A DNA stretch of 64,000 nucleotides from Streptomyces geranii. GTDB lineage: Bacteria > Actinomycetota > Actinomycetes > Streptomycetales > Streptomycetaceae. The first letter of the stretch is position 1. Each line of letters begins with the position of its first letter. Below the pieces are notes generated by a model that was not told the DNA's origin, made no database searches, and worked only from the letters and a program-made list of their open reading frames with translations. Position numbers and translations under genes: made by a program. The DNA lies in contig NZ_PJME01000019.1 in assembly GCF_002954775.1 (NCBI RefSeq), positions 62,001 to 126,000 on the forward strand, in the 5' to 3' direction. This document shows positions 22,766 through 30,090 of this stretch, piece after piece.

Positions 22766-25700
22766 ATGCTGCACTCATCCGAGGGGCTCCCGCCGAACCC
22801 TGGCGTCCTGCTCCTGTCGACGTCAGACACCGACCTGCTCAGCGCCCGCGCGGCCGGCGGCCCGGTGCCGTACCGCTTCGCCAACCCCTCCCGGCTCCTC
22901 CTCGACGACCTCCCGGCGCTGCTCGACGGCGTCGGCCTGGTCGTCGTACGCCTCCTCGGTGGCATCCGCGCCTGGCAGGACGGCCTCGATCTGCTGCTCG
23001 CCGACGGCCGCCCGGTCGTCGTCCTCACCGGCGAACAGGCCCCGGACGCCCAGCTGATGGCCGCCTCGACCGTCCCGGTCGGCATCGCGGCCGAGGCGCA
23101 CGCCTACCTCGCCCACGGCGGCCCGGCCAACCTCGAACAGCTCGCCCGCTTCCTCTCCGACACGGTCCTGCTGACCGGCCACGGCTTCGACGCCCCGGCG
23201 CCCGCGCCGAGTTGGGGCCCGCTGGAGCGCGAGTCGAGGGCGGCGGCCCCGGGGGAGGACGGTCCGACCGTGGCCGTCCTCTACTACCGCGCCCACCACA
23301 TGAGCGGCAACACCGCCTTCGTGGACGCCCTTTGCACGGCGATCGAGGACACCGGCTCCCGCGCCCTCCCGCTGTACGTCGCCTCGCTCCGCGCCCCCGA
23401 GCCCGAGCTGATCGACGAACTCCGCGCCGCCGACGCCATCGTCACCACGGTCCTCGCGGCGGGCGGCACCAAGCCCGCCGAGGCCTCCGCGGGCGGTGAC
23501 GACGAGTCCTGGGACGCGGGCGCGCTCACCAGCCTCGACGTGCCGATCCTCCAGGCCCTCTGCCTGACCGGCTCGCGCGCCAACTGGGAGGAGAACGACG
23601 AGGGTGTCTCCCCGCTCGACGCGGCCAGCCAGATCGCCGTACCCGAGTTCGACGGCCGGCTCATCACCGTCCCGTTCTCCTTCAAGGAGATCGACGAGGA
23701 CGGCCTCCCGGCGTACGTCGCCGACCCCGAGCGCGCGGCCCGCGTGGCCGGAATCGCCGTACGCCACGCGCGACTTCGCCACATCGCGAACGCCGACAAG
23801 CGCCTCGCCCTCGTCCTCTCCGCCTACCCGACCAAGCACTCCCGCATCGGCAACGCGGTCGGCCTGGACACCCCGGCGAGCGCGGTCGCGCTGCTGCGCC
23901 GACTGCGGGAAGAGGGTTACGACTTCGGGGGCGCCGACGTCCCCGGGCTGGCGTCCGGAGACGGCGACGAGCTGATCCGCGCGCTGATCGAGGCGGGCGG
24001 GCACGACCAGGACTGGCTCACCGAGGAGCAGTTGGCGCGCAACCCGGTCCGTATCCCGGCGGCGGACTACCGCCGCTGGTTCGCGACGCTTCCCGAGTCG
24101 CTGCGTACGTCGGTGGAGGAACACTGGGGCCCGGCGCCGGGCGAGATGTTCGTGGACCGCAGCGCGAACCCGGAGGGCGACATCGTCCTCGCGGCCCTGC
24201 GCTTCGGCAACCTGCTGATCCTCATCCAGCCGCCGCGGGGCTTCGGCGAGAACCCGATCGCGATCTACCACGACCCGGACCTGCCGCCGTCGCACCACTA
24301 CCTGGCGGCCTACCGCTGGCTCGCGGCCCGCACGGACGACGGCGGCTTCGGCGCCGACGCGATGATCCACCTGGGTAAGCACGGCAACCTTGAGTGGCTG
24401 CCCGGCAAGAACGCGGGCCTCTCGGCGGCCTGCGGCCCCGACGCGGCCCTGGGTGACCTGCCCCTCGTCTACCCCTTCCTGGTCAACGACCCGGGCGAGG
24501 GCACCCAGGCCAAGCGCCGCGTGCACGCGACGCTCGTCGACCACCTGGTGCCGCCGATGGCCCGCGCGGACTCGTACGGCGACATCGCGCGCCTGGAGCA
24601 ACTCCTCGACGAATACGCCCAGATCGCGTCGATGGACCCGGCGAAGCTGCCGGCGATCCGCGCCCAGATCTGGACCCTGATCCAGGCCGCGAAGCTGGAC
24701 CACGACCTCGGCCTCGCGGACCGCCCGGAGGACGACGGCTTCGACGACTTCCTGCTCCACGTCGACGGCTGGCTGTGCGAGGTCAAGGACGCCCAGATCC
24801 GCGACGGTCTGCACGTCCTCGGCAACCCGCCGAAGGGCGCCGACCACGTCAACCTGGTTCTAGCTGTCCTCCGGGCCCGCCAGATCTGGGGTGGCACCCA
24901 GGCCCTGCCCGGCCTGCGCGAGGCACTCGGCCTCGACGAGTCGGCCGCGACCCGTACGACGGCCGACGCGGCGGAGGAGAAGGCGCGAGCGCTGGTCCAG
25001 GGGATGGAGGACGCGGGCTGGGCCCTGTCCGCCGTTCCCACGGAGCACGGCGAACAGGTGGCGGCCGTACTGGAGTTCGCGGCCCGCGAGGTGGTACCCC
25101 GCCTGGCGGCCACGACGGCCGAACTCGACCACACCGTCCACGCGTTGAACGGCGGCTTCGTCCCGGCGGGCCCCTCGGGCTCCCCGCTCCGGGGCCTGGT
25201 GAACGTCCTCCCGACGGGCCGCAACTTCTACTCGGTGGACCCGAAGGCGGTCCCGTCCCGCCTGGCCTGGGAGACGGGCCAGGCCCTCGCCGAATCCCTG
25301 GCGGAGCGCTACCGCACGGACAACGGCGAGTGGCCGACGTCGGTGGGCCTGTCGCTGTGGGGCACAAGTGCCATGCGCACAGCGGGAGATGACGTGGCGG
25401 AGGCGTTGGCCCTCCTCGGCATCCGCCCGGTCTGGGACGACGCCTCGCGCCGCGTGACCGGCCTGGAACCCATCCCCGCCGAGGAGTTGGGCCGCCCCCG
25501 CATCGACGTCACGCTCCGCATCTCGGGCTTCTTCCGGGACGCGTTCCCGCACACGATCGGCCTGCTGGACGACGCGGTACGCCTGGCGGCCTCGCTGGAC
25601 GAGCCGGAGTCGGTGAACCACGTACGCGCCCACGTCCAGGCGGACCTGGCGACCCACGGCGACGAACGCCGGGCCACGACCCGTATCTTCGGCTCCCGCC

Positions 25701-26398
25701 CGGGAACGTACGGCGCGGGCCTCCTCCAGCTCATCGACTCCCGCGACTGGCGCACGGACGCGGACCTCGCCGAGGTCTACACGGTCTGGGGCGGCTACGC
25801 CTACGGCCGCGAACTCGACGGCCGCCCGGCGCGCGAGGAGATGGAGACGGCGTACAAGCGGATCGAGGTCGCGGCGAAGAACACGGACACCCGCGAGCAC
25901 GACATCGCGGACTCCGACGACTACTTCCAGTACCACGGCGGCATGGTGGCCACGGTCCGCGCCCTCCGGGGCACGGCCCCCGAGGCCTACATCGGCGACT
26001 CCACCCGCCCGGAAACGGTCCGCACCCGCACCCTGGTGGAGGAGACGTCGAGGGTCTTCCGAGCCCGGGTGGTCAACCCCAAGTGGATCGAGGCGATGCG
26101 CCGCCACGGCTACAAGGGAGCCTTCGAACTCGCGGCAACGGTGGACTACTTGTTCGGCTACGACGCGACCACAGGCGTGATCGCCGACTGGATGTACGAC
26201 AAGCTCACGGAGACGTACGTCCTGGACGAGACGAACCGCGAGTTCCTGCAGCAGGCGAACCCATGGGCCCTGCACGGCATCGCGGAGCGACTGCTGGAGG
26301 CGGAGTCACGGGGGATGTGGGAGAAGCCGGATCCGGCGGTGCTGGAGGGGTTGCGGCGGGTTTATCTGGAGGCTGAGGGGGAGTTGGAGGACCGGTAG
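22766..26398 (+). CDS. cobN: Cobaltochelatase large subunit
   Basis: ATP-dependent cobalt insertion into hydrogenobyrinate a,c-diamide, 1,210 aa, normal for CobN/BchH. The start is ATG 22766, just after GAGGAAGG; upstream codons are riboswitch. Family blocks include VAVLYYRAHHMSGNTAFVDA, WEENDEGVSPLDAASQIAVP, LALVLSAYPTKHSRIGNAVG, GFGENPIAIYHDPDLPPSHH, IHLGKHGNLEWLPGKNAGLS and FFRDAFPHTIGLLDDAVRLA. It needs AAA+ partners (CobS/CobT or ChlI/ChlD-like), and none is encoded in this window. Regulated by the riboswitch. Divergent from cobGHIJ. Confidence 0.97.
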   Translation: MLHSSEGLPPNPGVLLLSTSDTDLLSARAAGGPVPYRFANPSRLLLDDLPALLDGVGLVVVRLLGGIRAWQDGLDLLLADGRPVVVLTGEQAPDAQLMAASTVPVGIAAEAHAYLAHGGPANLEQLARFLSDTVLLTGHGFDAPAPAPSWGPLERESRAAAPGEDGPTVAVLYYRAHHMSGNTAFVDALCTAIEDTGSRALPLYVASLRAPEPELIDELRAADAIVTTVLAAGGTKPAEASAGGDDESWDAGALTSLDVPILQALCLTGSRANWEENDEGVSPLDAASQIAVPEFDGRLITVPFSFKEIDEDGLPAYVADPERAARVAGIAVRHARLRHIANADKRLALVLSAYPTKHSRIGNAVGLDTPASAVALLRRLREEGYDFGGADVPGLASGDGDELIRALIEAGGHDQDWLTEEQLARNPVRIPAADYRRWFATLPESLRTSVEEHWGPAPGEMFVDRSANPEGDIVLAALRFGNLLILIQPPRGFGENPIAIYHDPDLPPSHHYLAAYRWLAARTDDGGFGADAMIHLGKHGNLEWLPGKNAGLSAACGPDAALGDLPLVYPFLVNDPGEGTQAKRRVHATLVDHLVPPMARADSYGDIARLEQLLDEYAQIASMDPAKLPAIRAQIWTLIQAAKLDHDLGLADRPEDDGFDDFLLHVDGWLCEVKDAQIRDGLHVLGNPPKGADHVNLVLAVLRARQIWGGTQALPGLREALGLDESAATRTTADAAEEKARALVQGMEDAGWALSAVPTEHGEQVAAVLEFAAREVVPRLAATTAELDHTVHALNGGFVPAGPSGSPLRGLVNVLPTGRNFYSVDPKAVPSRLAWETGQALAESLAERYRTDNGEWPTSVGLSLWGTSAMRTAGDDVAEALALLGIRPVWDDASRRVTGLEPIPAEELGRPRIDVTLRISGFFRDAFPHTIGLLDDAVRLAASLDEPESVNHVRAHVQADLATHGDERRATTRIFGSRPGTYGAGLLQLIDSRDWRTDADLAEVYTVWGGYAYGRELDGRPAREEMETAYKRIEVAAKNTDTREHDIADSDDYFQYHGGMVATVRALRGTAPEAYIGDSTRPETVRTRTLVEETSRVFRARVVNPKWIEAMRRHGYKGAFELAATVDYLFGYDATTGVIADWMYDKLTETYVLDETNREFLQQANPWALHGIAERLLEAESRGMWEKPDPAVLEGLRRVYLEAEGELEDR

Positions 26399-26447
26399 GG
26401 GCCTGGAGGGATCGCTAGGGGTCTGGGGAGCGGGGGAGCAGCGGCGT

Positions 26448-26487
26448 AACGGGGCAACGGGGTAACGGAGTAACGGGGTAAGGGAGT
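26448..26487. repeat. Five 8-bp tandem repeats between cobN and arsC
   Basis: AACGGGGC, AACGGGGT, AACGGAGT, AACGGGGT and AAGGGAGT run head to tail. The array lies between the converging ends of cobN and arsC. It resembles the 8-bp array at the end of cobK in unit length but not in sequence. Confidence 0.85.
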
Positions 26488-26493
26488 AGGCGA

Positions 26494-26937
26494 TCAGGAA
26501 GCCGTTGCGTCGATCTCGGCGATCAGAGCCTCGATACGGGCTCTGATCTCGTCGCGGATGGGCCGGACGGCCGCGACCCCCTTCCCCGCCGGATCCGCCA
26601 ACTCCCAGTCGAGGTACCTCTTGCCGGGAAAGACCGGGCAGGCGTCGCCGCACCCCATGGTGATGACGTAGTCGGACGCCCGCACGTCCTCGGCGCTGAG
26701 CATCTTGGGCCGGGCGCCCGCGATATCGATCCCGACCTCCCGCATGGCCTCGACGGCGGCCGGATTGACCCGCTCTCCGGGTACGGACCCGGCGGAGCGC
26801 ACCTCGATCCGGTCACCGGCGAGATGGCCGAGGAAACCGGCGGCCATCTGCGAGCGCCCGGCGTTGTGGACGCACACGAAGAGGACGGAGGGGGTGGGGG
26901 AGCCGGACGGGACGGAGGGGAGCGGCGTGGAGTGCAT
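26494..26937 (-). CDS. arsC: Arsenate reductase, low-molecular-weight phosphatase type
   Basis: Reduces arsenate to arsenite using thiol chemistry, 147 aa. The phosphatase P-loop VCVHNAGRSQMAAGF holds the nucleophile Cys22 and Arg28 (CX5R). Cys96 and Cys100 in MGCGDACPVFPG are positioned as resolving thiols, as in thioredoxin- or mycothiol-linked members. DWELADPAGKGVAAVRPIRDEI is the usual C-terminal block. It is divergent from arsR across 82 bases that hold palindromic boxes, so the neighbouring ArsR probably controls it. It supplies arsenite for export through the aquaglyceroporin. Confidence 0.95.
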   Translation of the reverse strand: MHSTPLPSVPSGSPTPSVLFVCVHNAGRSQMAAGFLGHLAGDRIEVRSAGSVPGERVNPAAVEAMREVGIDIAGARPKMLSAEDVRASDYVITMGCGDACPVFPGKRYLDWELADPAGKGVAAVRPIRDEIRARIEALIAEIDATAS

Positions 26938-26987
26938 GGGAGCTTCCTTCTCGATCCGATCGAAGGTTCAGTTCAGCCCTGACTGGT

Positions 26988-27027
26988 ATCAGTCTGTGCT
27001 GATGTGAAAGTATCAGCCCATGCTGAT
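26988..27027. promoter_or_regulatory. Two ArsR operator palindromes in the arsC/arsR divergent promoter
   Basis: ATCAG-N6-CTGAT occurs twice, at 26988-27003 and 27012-27027, with 24 bp between starts. The second site covers the arsR start codon at 27020 and the alternative ATG at 27026. Matched spacing and symmetry suggest two ArsR dimers that shut both arsC and arsR-aqpS. Confidence 0.8.
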
Positions 27028-27334
27028 GCCGGTCGACACCGACCTGATGCGAGTCCTGGCGGACCCGCTCCGCCTGCGGATCGTCACCCTGCTCGCCCGG
27101 GAGACGCTCTGCAGCACCCACCTGATCGAGGAGACGGGCGCGGGCCAGACGAACCTCTCGAACCACCTGAGGGTGCTGCGCGAGGCGGGGGTGGTGGACA
27201 CGGAGCCGTGCGGCCGTTTCACGTACTACCGGCTGCGCCCGGAGGCCATCGCGCCCTTGGCGGACGGCTTCGCGGAGCTGGCGGAGGCGGCGCGAGCGAC
27301 CACCGAGAACGGGATCAAGCGGTCATGCCCCTGA
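27020..27334 (+). CDS. arsR: ArsR/SmtB-family repressor of the arsenic operon
   Basis: Winged-helix metalloregulator, 104 aa. It begins with a helix (MRVLADPLRLRIVTLLARE). The recognition helix is in GAGQTNLSNHLRVLREAGVV, followed by the wing GRFTYYRLRPEA. Candidate arsenite thiols are Cys in ETLCSTHL and VDTEPCGRF. The start is uncertain between ATG 27020 and ATG 27026; both lie inside the second operator and no ribosome-binding site precedes them, so the transcript may be leaderless. It overlaps aqpS by 10 bases and is divergent from arsC. Confidence 0.92.
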   Translation: MLMPVDTDLMRVLADPLRLRIVTLLARETLCSTHLIEETGAGQTNLSNHLRVLREAGVVDTEPCGRFTYYRLRPEAIAPLADGFAELAEAARATTENGIKRSCP

Positions 27335-27999
27335 GGGCGAGGGCGGCGGCCGAATTCCTGGGCACCGCACTCCTCGTGGCGATCGTGATCGGCTCGGGCA
27401 TCCAGGCGGCCGAGCTGACGACGGACATCGGAGTGCAACTCCTGGCGAACTCGCTCGCCACCGTCTTCGGCCTTGGCGTCCTGATCCTGCTGTTCGGCCC
27501 GGTCTCGGGGGCGCACTTCAACCCGGTGGTCACCTTGGCCGAGTGGTGGACGGCCGGGCGGGGTGCCTCGGTCGGGGAGGTCGCGGTGTACGTCTCCGCG
27601 CAGATCGCGGGTGCGATCACGGGAGCGGTCCTGGCGGACGCGATGTTCGGCGAGCCGCTGGTCCGCTGGTCCACGCGGGACCGCTCGTCCGGTCACCTGC
27701 TGCTGGGCGAGGTGGTGGCCACCGCCGGCCTGATCCTCCTCATCCGCGGCCTGACCCGCACCGACAGCCTGCGACACGCGCCCGCGGCGGTGGCCTCGTA
27801 CATCGGCGCCGCGTACTGGTTCACGTCGTCGACGTCGTTCGCCAACCCGGCGGTGACGATCGGCCGTGCGTTCAGCGACACGTTCGCGGGGATCGCGCCG
27901 GGGTCGGTGCCGGGGTTCGTGGGGGCGCAACTGGTGGGCGGGGTGATCGGGTTGGCGCTGGTGGCGCTGATCTTCGTGCCCGAACGACCGGCTGAATGA
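27325..27999 (+). CDS. aqpS: Aquaglyceroporin-type arsenite channel
   Basis: MIP-family channel of 224 aa with six membrane helices. The first half-helix has an altered NPA motif (GAHFNPVVTLAEWW, NPV) and the second keeps the normal form (SFANPAVTIGRAF). Such channels replace ArsB/Acr3 pumps in some ars operons, with arsenite formed by ArsC flowing out down its gradient, as described for Sinorhizobium meliloti AqpS. The ATG at 27325 lies within the 3' end of arsR, so the two are translationally coupled. No ArsB or Acr3 gene is present in this window, which supports the export role. Confidence 0.88.
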   Translation: MPLRARAAAEFLGTALLVAIVIGSGIQAAELTTDIGVQLLANSLATVFGLGVLILLFGPVSGAHFNPVVTLAEWWTAGRGASVGEVAVYVSAQIAGAITGAVLADAMFGEPLVRWSTRDRSSGHLLLGEVVATAGLILLIRGLTRTDSLRHAPAAVASYIGAAYWFTSSTSFANPAVTIGRAFSDTFAGIAPGSVPGFVGAQLVGGVIGLALVALIFVPERPAE

Positions 28000-28018
28000 C
28001 CTGGGGTTCCCCCCGCCG

Positions 28019-28396
28019 TCAGCCGGAGGCGGGCGACGCGACGCCGAGCAACTGCCCCATCGCGGCCAGTACGGACGGCTCGACACGGTAGTAGACCCAG
28101 GTGCCGCGCCGCTCGGAGGCGAGCAGACCGGCCTCCCGGAGCTTCTTCAGGTGATGGGAGACGGTCGGCTGGGAGACCCCGACGTCGGAGATGTCACACA
28201 CGCACGCCTCGCCCCCCTCGTGCGACGCGACCAGCGAGAACAGCCGCAGCCGCACGGGATCGCCGAGCGCCTTGAACATCGCGGCGGTCCGCTCGGCCTC
28301 CGGGGCGGTCAGTGGCCGCTCGGTGAGCGGCGGGCAGCACGGCACGGGGGCGGCGGGGCCCAGGAGGGAGGAGGCTGAGGCTTCGAGTTTCGGCAC
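28019..28396 (-). CDS. Second ArsR-family repressor, with CVC metal site
   Basis: Winged-helix repressor of about 125 aa. Start taken as GTG 28396; longer forms upstream read through the operator and are not protein-like. ACVCDISDVGVSQPTVSHHLKKLREAGLL contains the CxC thiols of the classic ELCVCDL arsenite site at the recognition helix. An N-terminal PCCPPL pair might add ligands. RRGTWVYYRVEPS is the wing. It is divergent from arsI over 109 bases containing a palindrome. The gene is separate from arsR-aqpS and converges on it, so this cluster has two repressors with different operators. Confidence 0.9.
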   Translation of the reverse strand: MPKLEASASSLLGPAAPVPCCPPLTERPLTAPEAERTAAMFKALGDPVRLRLFSLVASHEGGEACVCDISDVGVSQPTVSHHLKKLREAGLLASERRGTWVYYRVEPSVLAAMGQLLGVASPASG

Positions 28397-28434
28397 GTAT
28401 CCATACTGCCACGCACTGATTATATGAACGTCTA

Positions 28435-28452
28435 TATTGACATCCATCAATA
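28435..28452. promoter_or_regulatory. Palindromic ArsR-type operator between arsR2 and arsI
   Basis: Perfect inverted repeat TATTGA-CATCCA-TCAATA. A second, weaker symmetry TATATGAACGTCTATA overlaps its left side (28421-28436). The AT-rich sequence stands out from the high-GC surroundings and lies between the two divergent starts, as expected for an ArsR/SmtB operator controlling both genes. Confidence 0.8.
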
Positions 28453-28505
28453 CAAGAGGGAGGCTGGACACCGCAACAACACAACGACACGACATGGAGA
28501 TCGCC

Positions 28506-28973
28506 ATGAACTCCCGAGCGCAACTGGCTCTACGGGTCCCCGACCTGGCCGCATCCGTGGCCTTCTACACCCGGCTCTTCAACACCGAACCCACCAAACT
28601 CCGCGACGGCTACGCCAACTTCGCCCTCACCGAACCCCCGCTCAAGCTCGTCCTGATCGAGGGCCGAGGCGAGGAGACGACCCGCCTGGACCACCTCGGC
28701 ATAGAGGTCGACACCACCGAGGCGGTCCACACGGCCACCACCCGCCTGGCCGCCTCCGGCCTGCCGACGGACGTGGAGAACGACACGACGTGCTGCTACG
28801 CCCTCCAGGACAAGGTCTGGGTTCACGGCCCGGGCCGCGAGGCGTGGGAGGTGTACGTCGTGAAGGCCGACGCGAACTCCCTGGCCAGGCAGGAGGAGAG
28901 CGCGTGCTGCGCCGAGGGGGCGGAGGAGGACGCCGGGCAAGAGGAGCCGACCAGGGTGAACAGCTGCTGCTGA
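28506..28973 (+). CDS. arsI: ArsI/CadI-type dioxygenase (C-As lyase family)
   Basis: Glyoxalase/VOC-fold protein, 155 aa. In ArsI it cleaves the C-As bond of trivalent methylated or aromatic arsenicals with Fe2+ and O2. QLALRVPDLAASVAFYTRLF is the first half-fold, with DHLGIEV in the second. The vicinal pair in TTCCYALQDKVWVHGP is the arsenical-binding site of ArsI/CadI proteins, and EAWEVYVV provides a metal-ligand Glu. The C-terminal tail has extra Cys pairs (ACC and SCC). ATG 28506 has GGAG five bases upstream; ATG 28494 is less well placed. Divergent from the CVC-type ArsR, its likely repressor. A cadmium-induced role (CadI) is the alternative. Confidence 0.9.
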   Translation: MNSRAQLALRVPDLAASVAFYTRLFNTEPTKLRDGYANFALTEPPLKLVLIEGRGEETTRLDHLGIEVDTTEAVHTATTRLAASGLPTDVENDTTCCYALQDKVWVHGPGREAWEVYVVKADANSLARQEESACCAEGAEEDAGQEEPTRVNSCC

Positions 28974-28986
28974 CCCCGGATGACCG

Positions 28987-29005
28987 CCTCGCCTGCACGG
29001 CGAGG
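28987..29005 (+). terminator. Stem-loop after arsI
   Basis: CCTCGCC-TGCAC-GGCGAGG, a perfect 7-bp stem beginning 13 bases after the arsI stop. There is no U-run, so termination is plausible but not certain. Confidence 0.5.
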
Positions 29006-29150
29006 AGCGCCGCCGGCCGGACGTCGGCCCGGCCCCCTCGTCCGGCCTGGGCGCACAGTGGCGGAGATCCGCCGGTAACCAACACCTGGCAGCATCCACA
29101 ACCGCCGGACTCCGAGTCGATCCAAAGAGCCCGCCCCGAGGTGGTCCCGC

Positions 29151-29403
29151 ATGACAATGAGCACGGCACTGTGGTCTTTCGCCCTCGTCGTCGGGCTTCT
29201 CGTCGTCACCCCGGGACTGGACACGGCGGTCATCCTGCGCACCCGCGCCTGAGGGTGGTCCTGGGCATCCAGACCGGCACGCTCGCCTGGGGCGCGCTCA
29301 CCTCGCTCGGCGTGACCGCCCGGGGCGCCTGGACCGGGTGACCGGCACGGTCGTAGCGGCCTTCGCCGTACGCCTGGCCCAGGACGACCGGATGACGACA
29401 TAG
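29151..29403 (+). pseudogene. LysE-family exporter remnant
   Basis: A decayed amino-acid exporter. The N-terminus ALWSFALVVGLLVVTPGLDT is classic LysE and ends at a stop at 29252. The reading frame then shifts by one and continues as VVLGIQTGTLAWGALTSLGVTA, the next LysE segment, and then jumps to LDRVTGTVVAAFAVRLA, which resembles the C-terminal end. About 130 middle residues are missing. A frameshift and a large internal deletion therefore made it non-functional. Confidence 0.8.
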
Positions 29404-29496
29404 GGACGGACGGAAGGACGTATAAGTCCCCAAGGCTTGCCCGATGTCCACTCCTCACCGACTACCGACTACCGACCACCGGACAGGCAACGGTCC

Positions 29497-29781
29497 TCAG
29501 CCCTGCTTCTCCCCGAGCGCCGCCCGCAGCCACTCCAGTGACCCGGAGGCGAGGACCTCGGGCATACCGGCGACCTGATCGGCGGTCACGGCCTGCGGGT
29601 CCGCGTCCGGGGCGTACTTCTTGCCGAGGTGGTTGACGTCGCCGGTACGGGTCTCCTGGGAGTCGTGCCACACGGCGAGGTAGGCGGCGCGGGCGGGGTC
29701 GGCGCCTTCGAGTTTGGCGATGATCGTGGCGAGGAGGGCGGTACGCCAGGAGTGCTCGGCCACGGACAGGTCATCAGTCAC
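29497..29781 (-). pseudogene. HD-domain phosphohydrolase fragment
   Basis: 94-codon open frame. Residues 1-80 match the central part of YfbR-like HD hydrolases: VAEHSWRTALLATIIAKLEG with its His, then VWHDSQETRTGDVNHLGKKY with the HD pair. About 30 N-terminal residues that normally precede VAEHSW are absent. After MPEVL the sequence switches to an unrelated tail GSLEWLRAALGEKQG. It is probably a truncated, recombined remnant, though expression as a short protein cannot be excluded. Confidence 0.65.
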
Positions 29782-29916
29782 GGCCTGGTGTGCGCGGTCA
29801 ACCTCTCCGACCGGCCGATGCCACTCCCCGCCGCCTGGAGCCCGCTCCTCACCTCAGGACCGCTGAACAAGGACGGAATGCTGCCGCCGGACACCACGGT
29901 CCTACTACTGGACTGA
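29775..29916 (+). pseudogene. C-terminal remnant of a GH13 alpha-glucosidase
   Basis: The frame reads HGLVCAVNLSDRPMPLPAAW then LLTSGPLNKDGMLPPDTTVL and stops at 29916. This resembles the C-terminal beta-sandwich end of amylase-family alpha-glucosidases (VVNxSDxPVxLP, then LLxSGPL and LPPDTAVWL). No catalytic domain is found upstream; the preceding DNA is the HD fragment on the opposite strand. Called from pattern memory only. Confidence 0.55.
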
Positions 29917-29979
29917 CCGACGTTCGGCGACGGAATCACCCGAGCCGATCTCCCCCGCGCCCAGTCGCGCCCGAATACG

Positions 29980-30025
29980 CCAGGGCCTGTCCGGTGTTCC
30001 TCCCCGCCGACCGGACAGGCCCTGG
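29980..30025. terminator. Strong 16-bp hairpin downstream of the phosphotransferase operon
   Basis: Perfect inverted repeat CCAGGGCCTGTCCGGT / ACCGGACAGGCCCTGG with a 14-nt loop. It lies 65 bases past the stop of the last gene of the minus-strand accessory operon and marks its boundary with the gene-fragment region. There is no obvious U-tract, but the stem is very stable. Confidence 0.75.
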
Positions 30026-30090
30026 GCCATATCCAGGCTGCAGTGGCTTCGACAGCCCGTTTATCGCCGTGACGAATGCCGACAGGCTGA

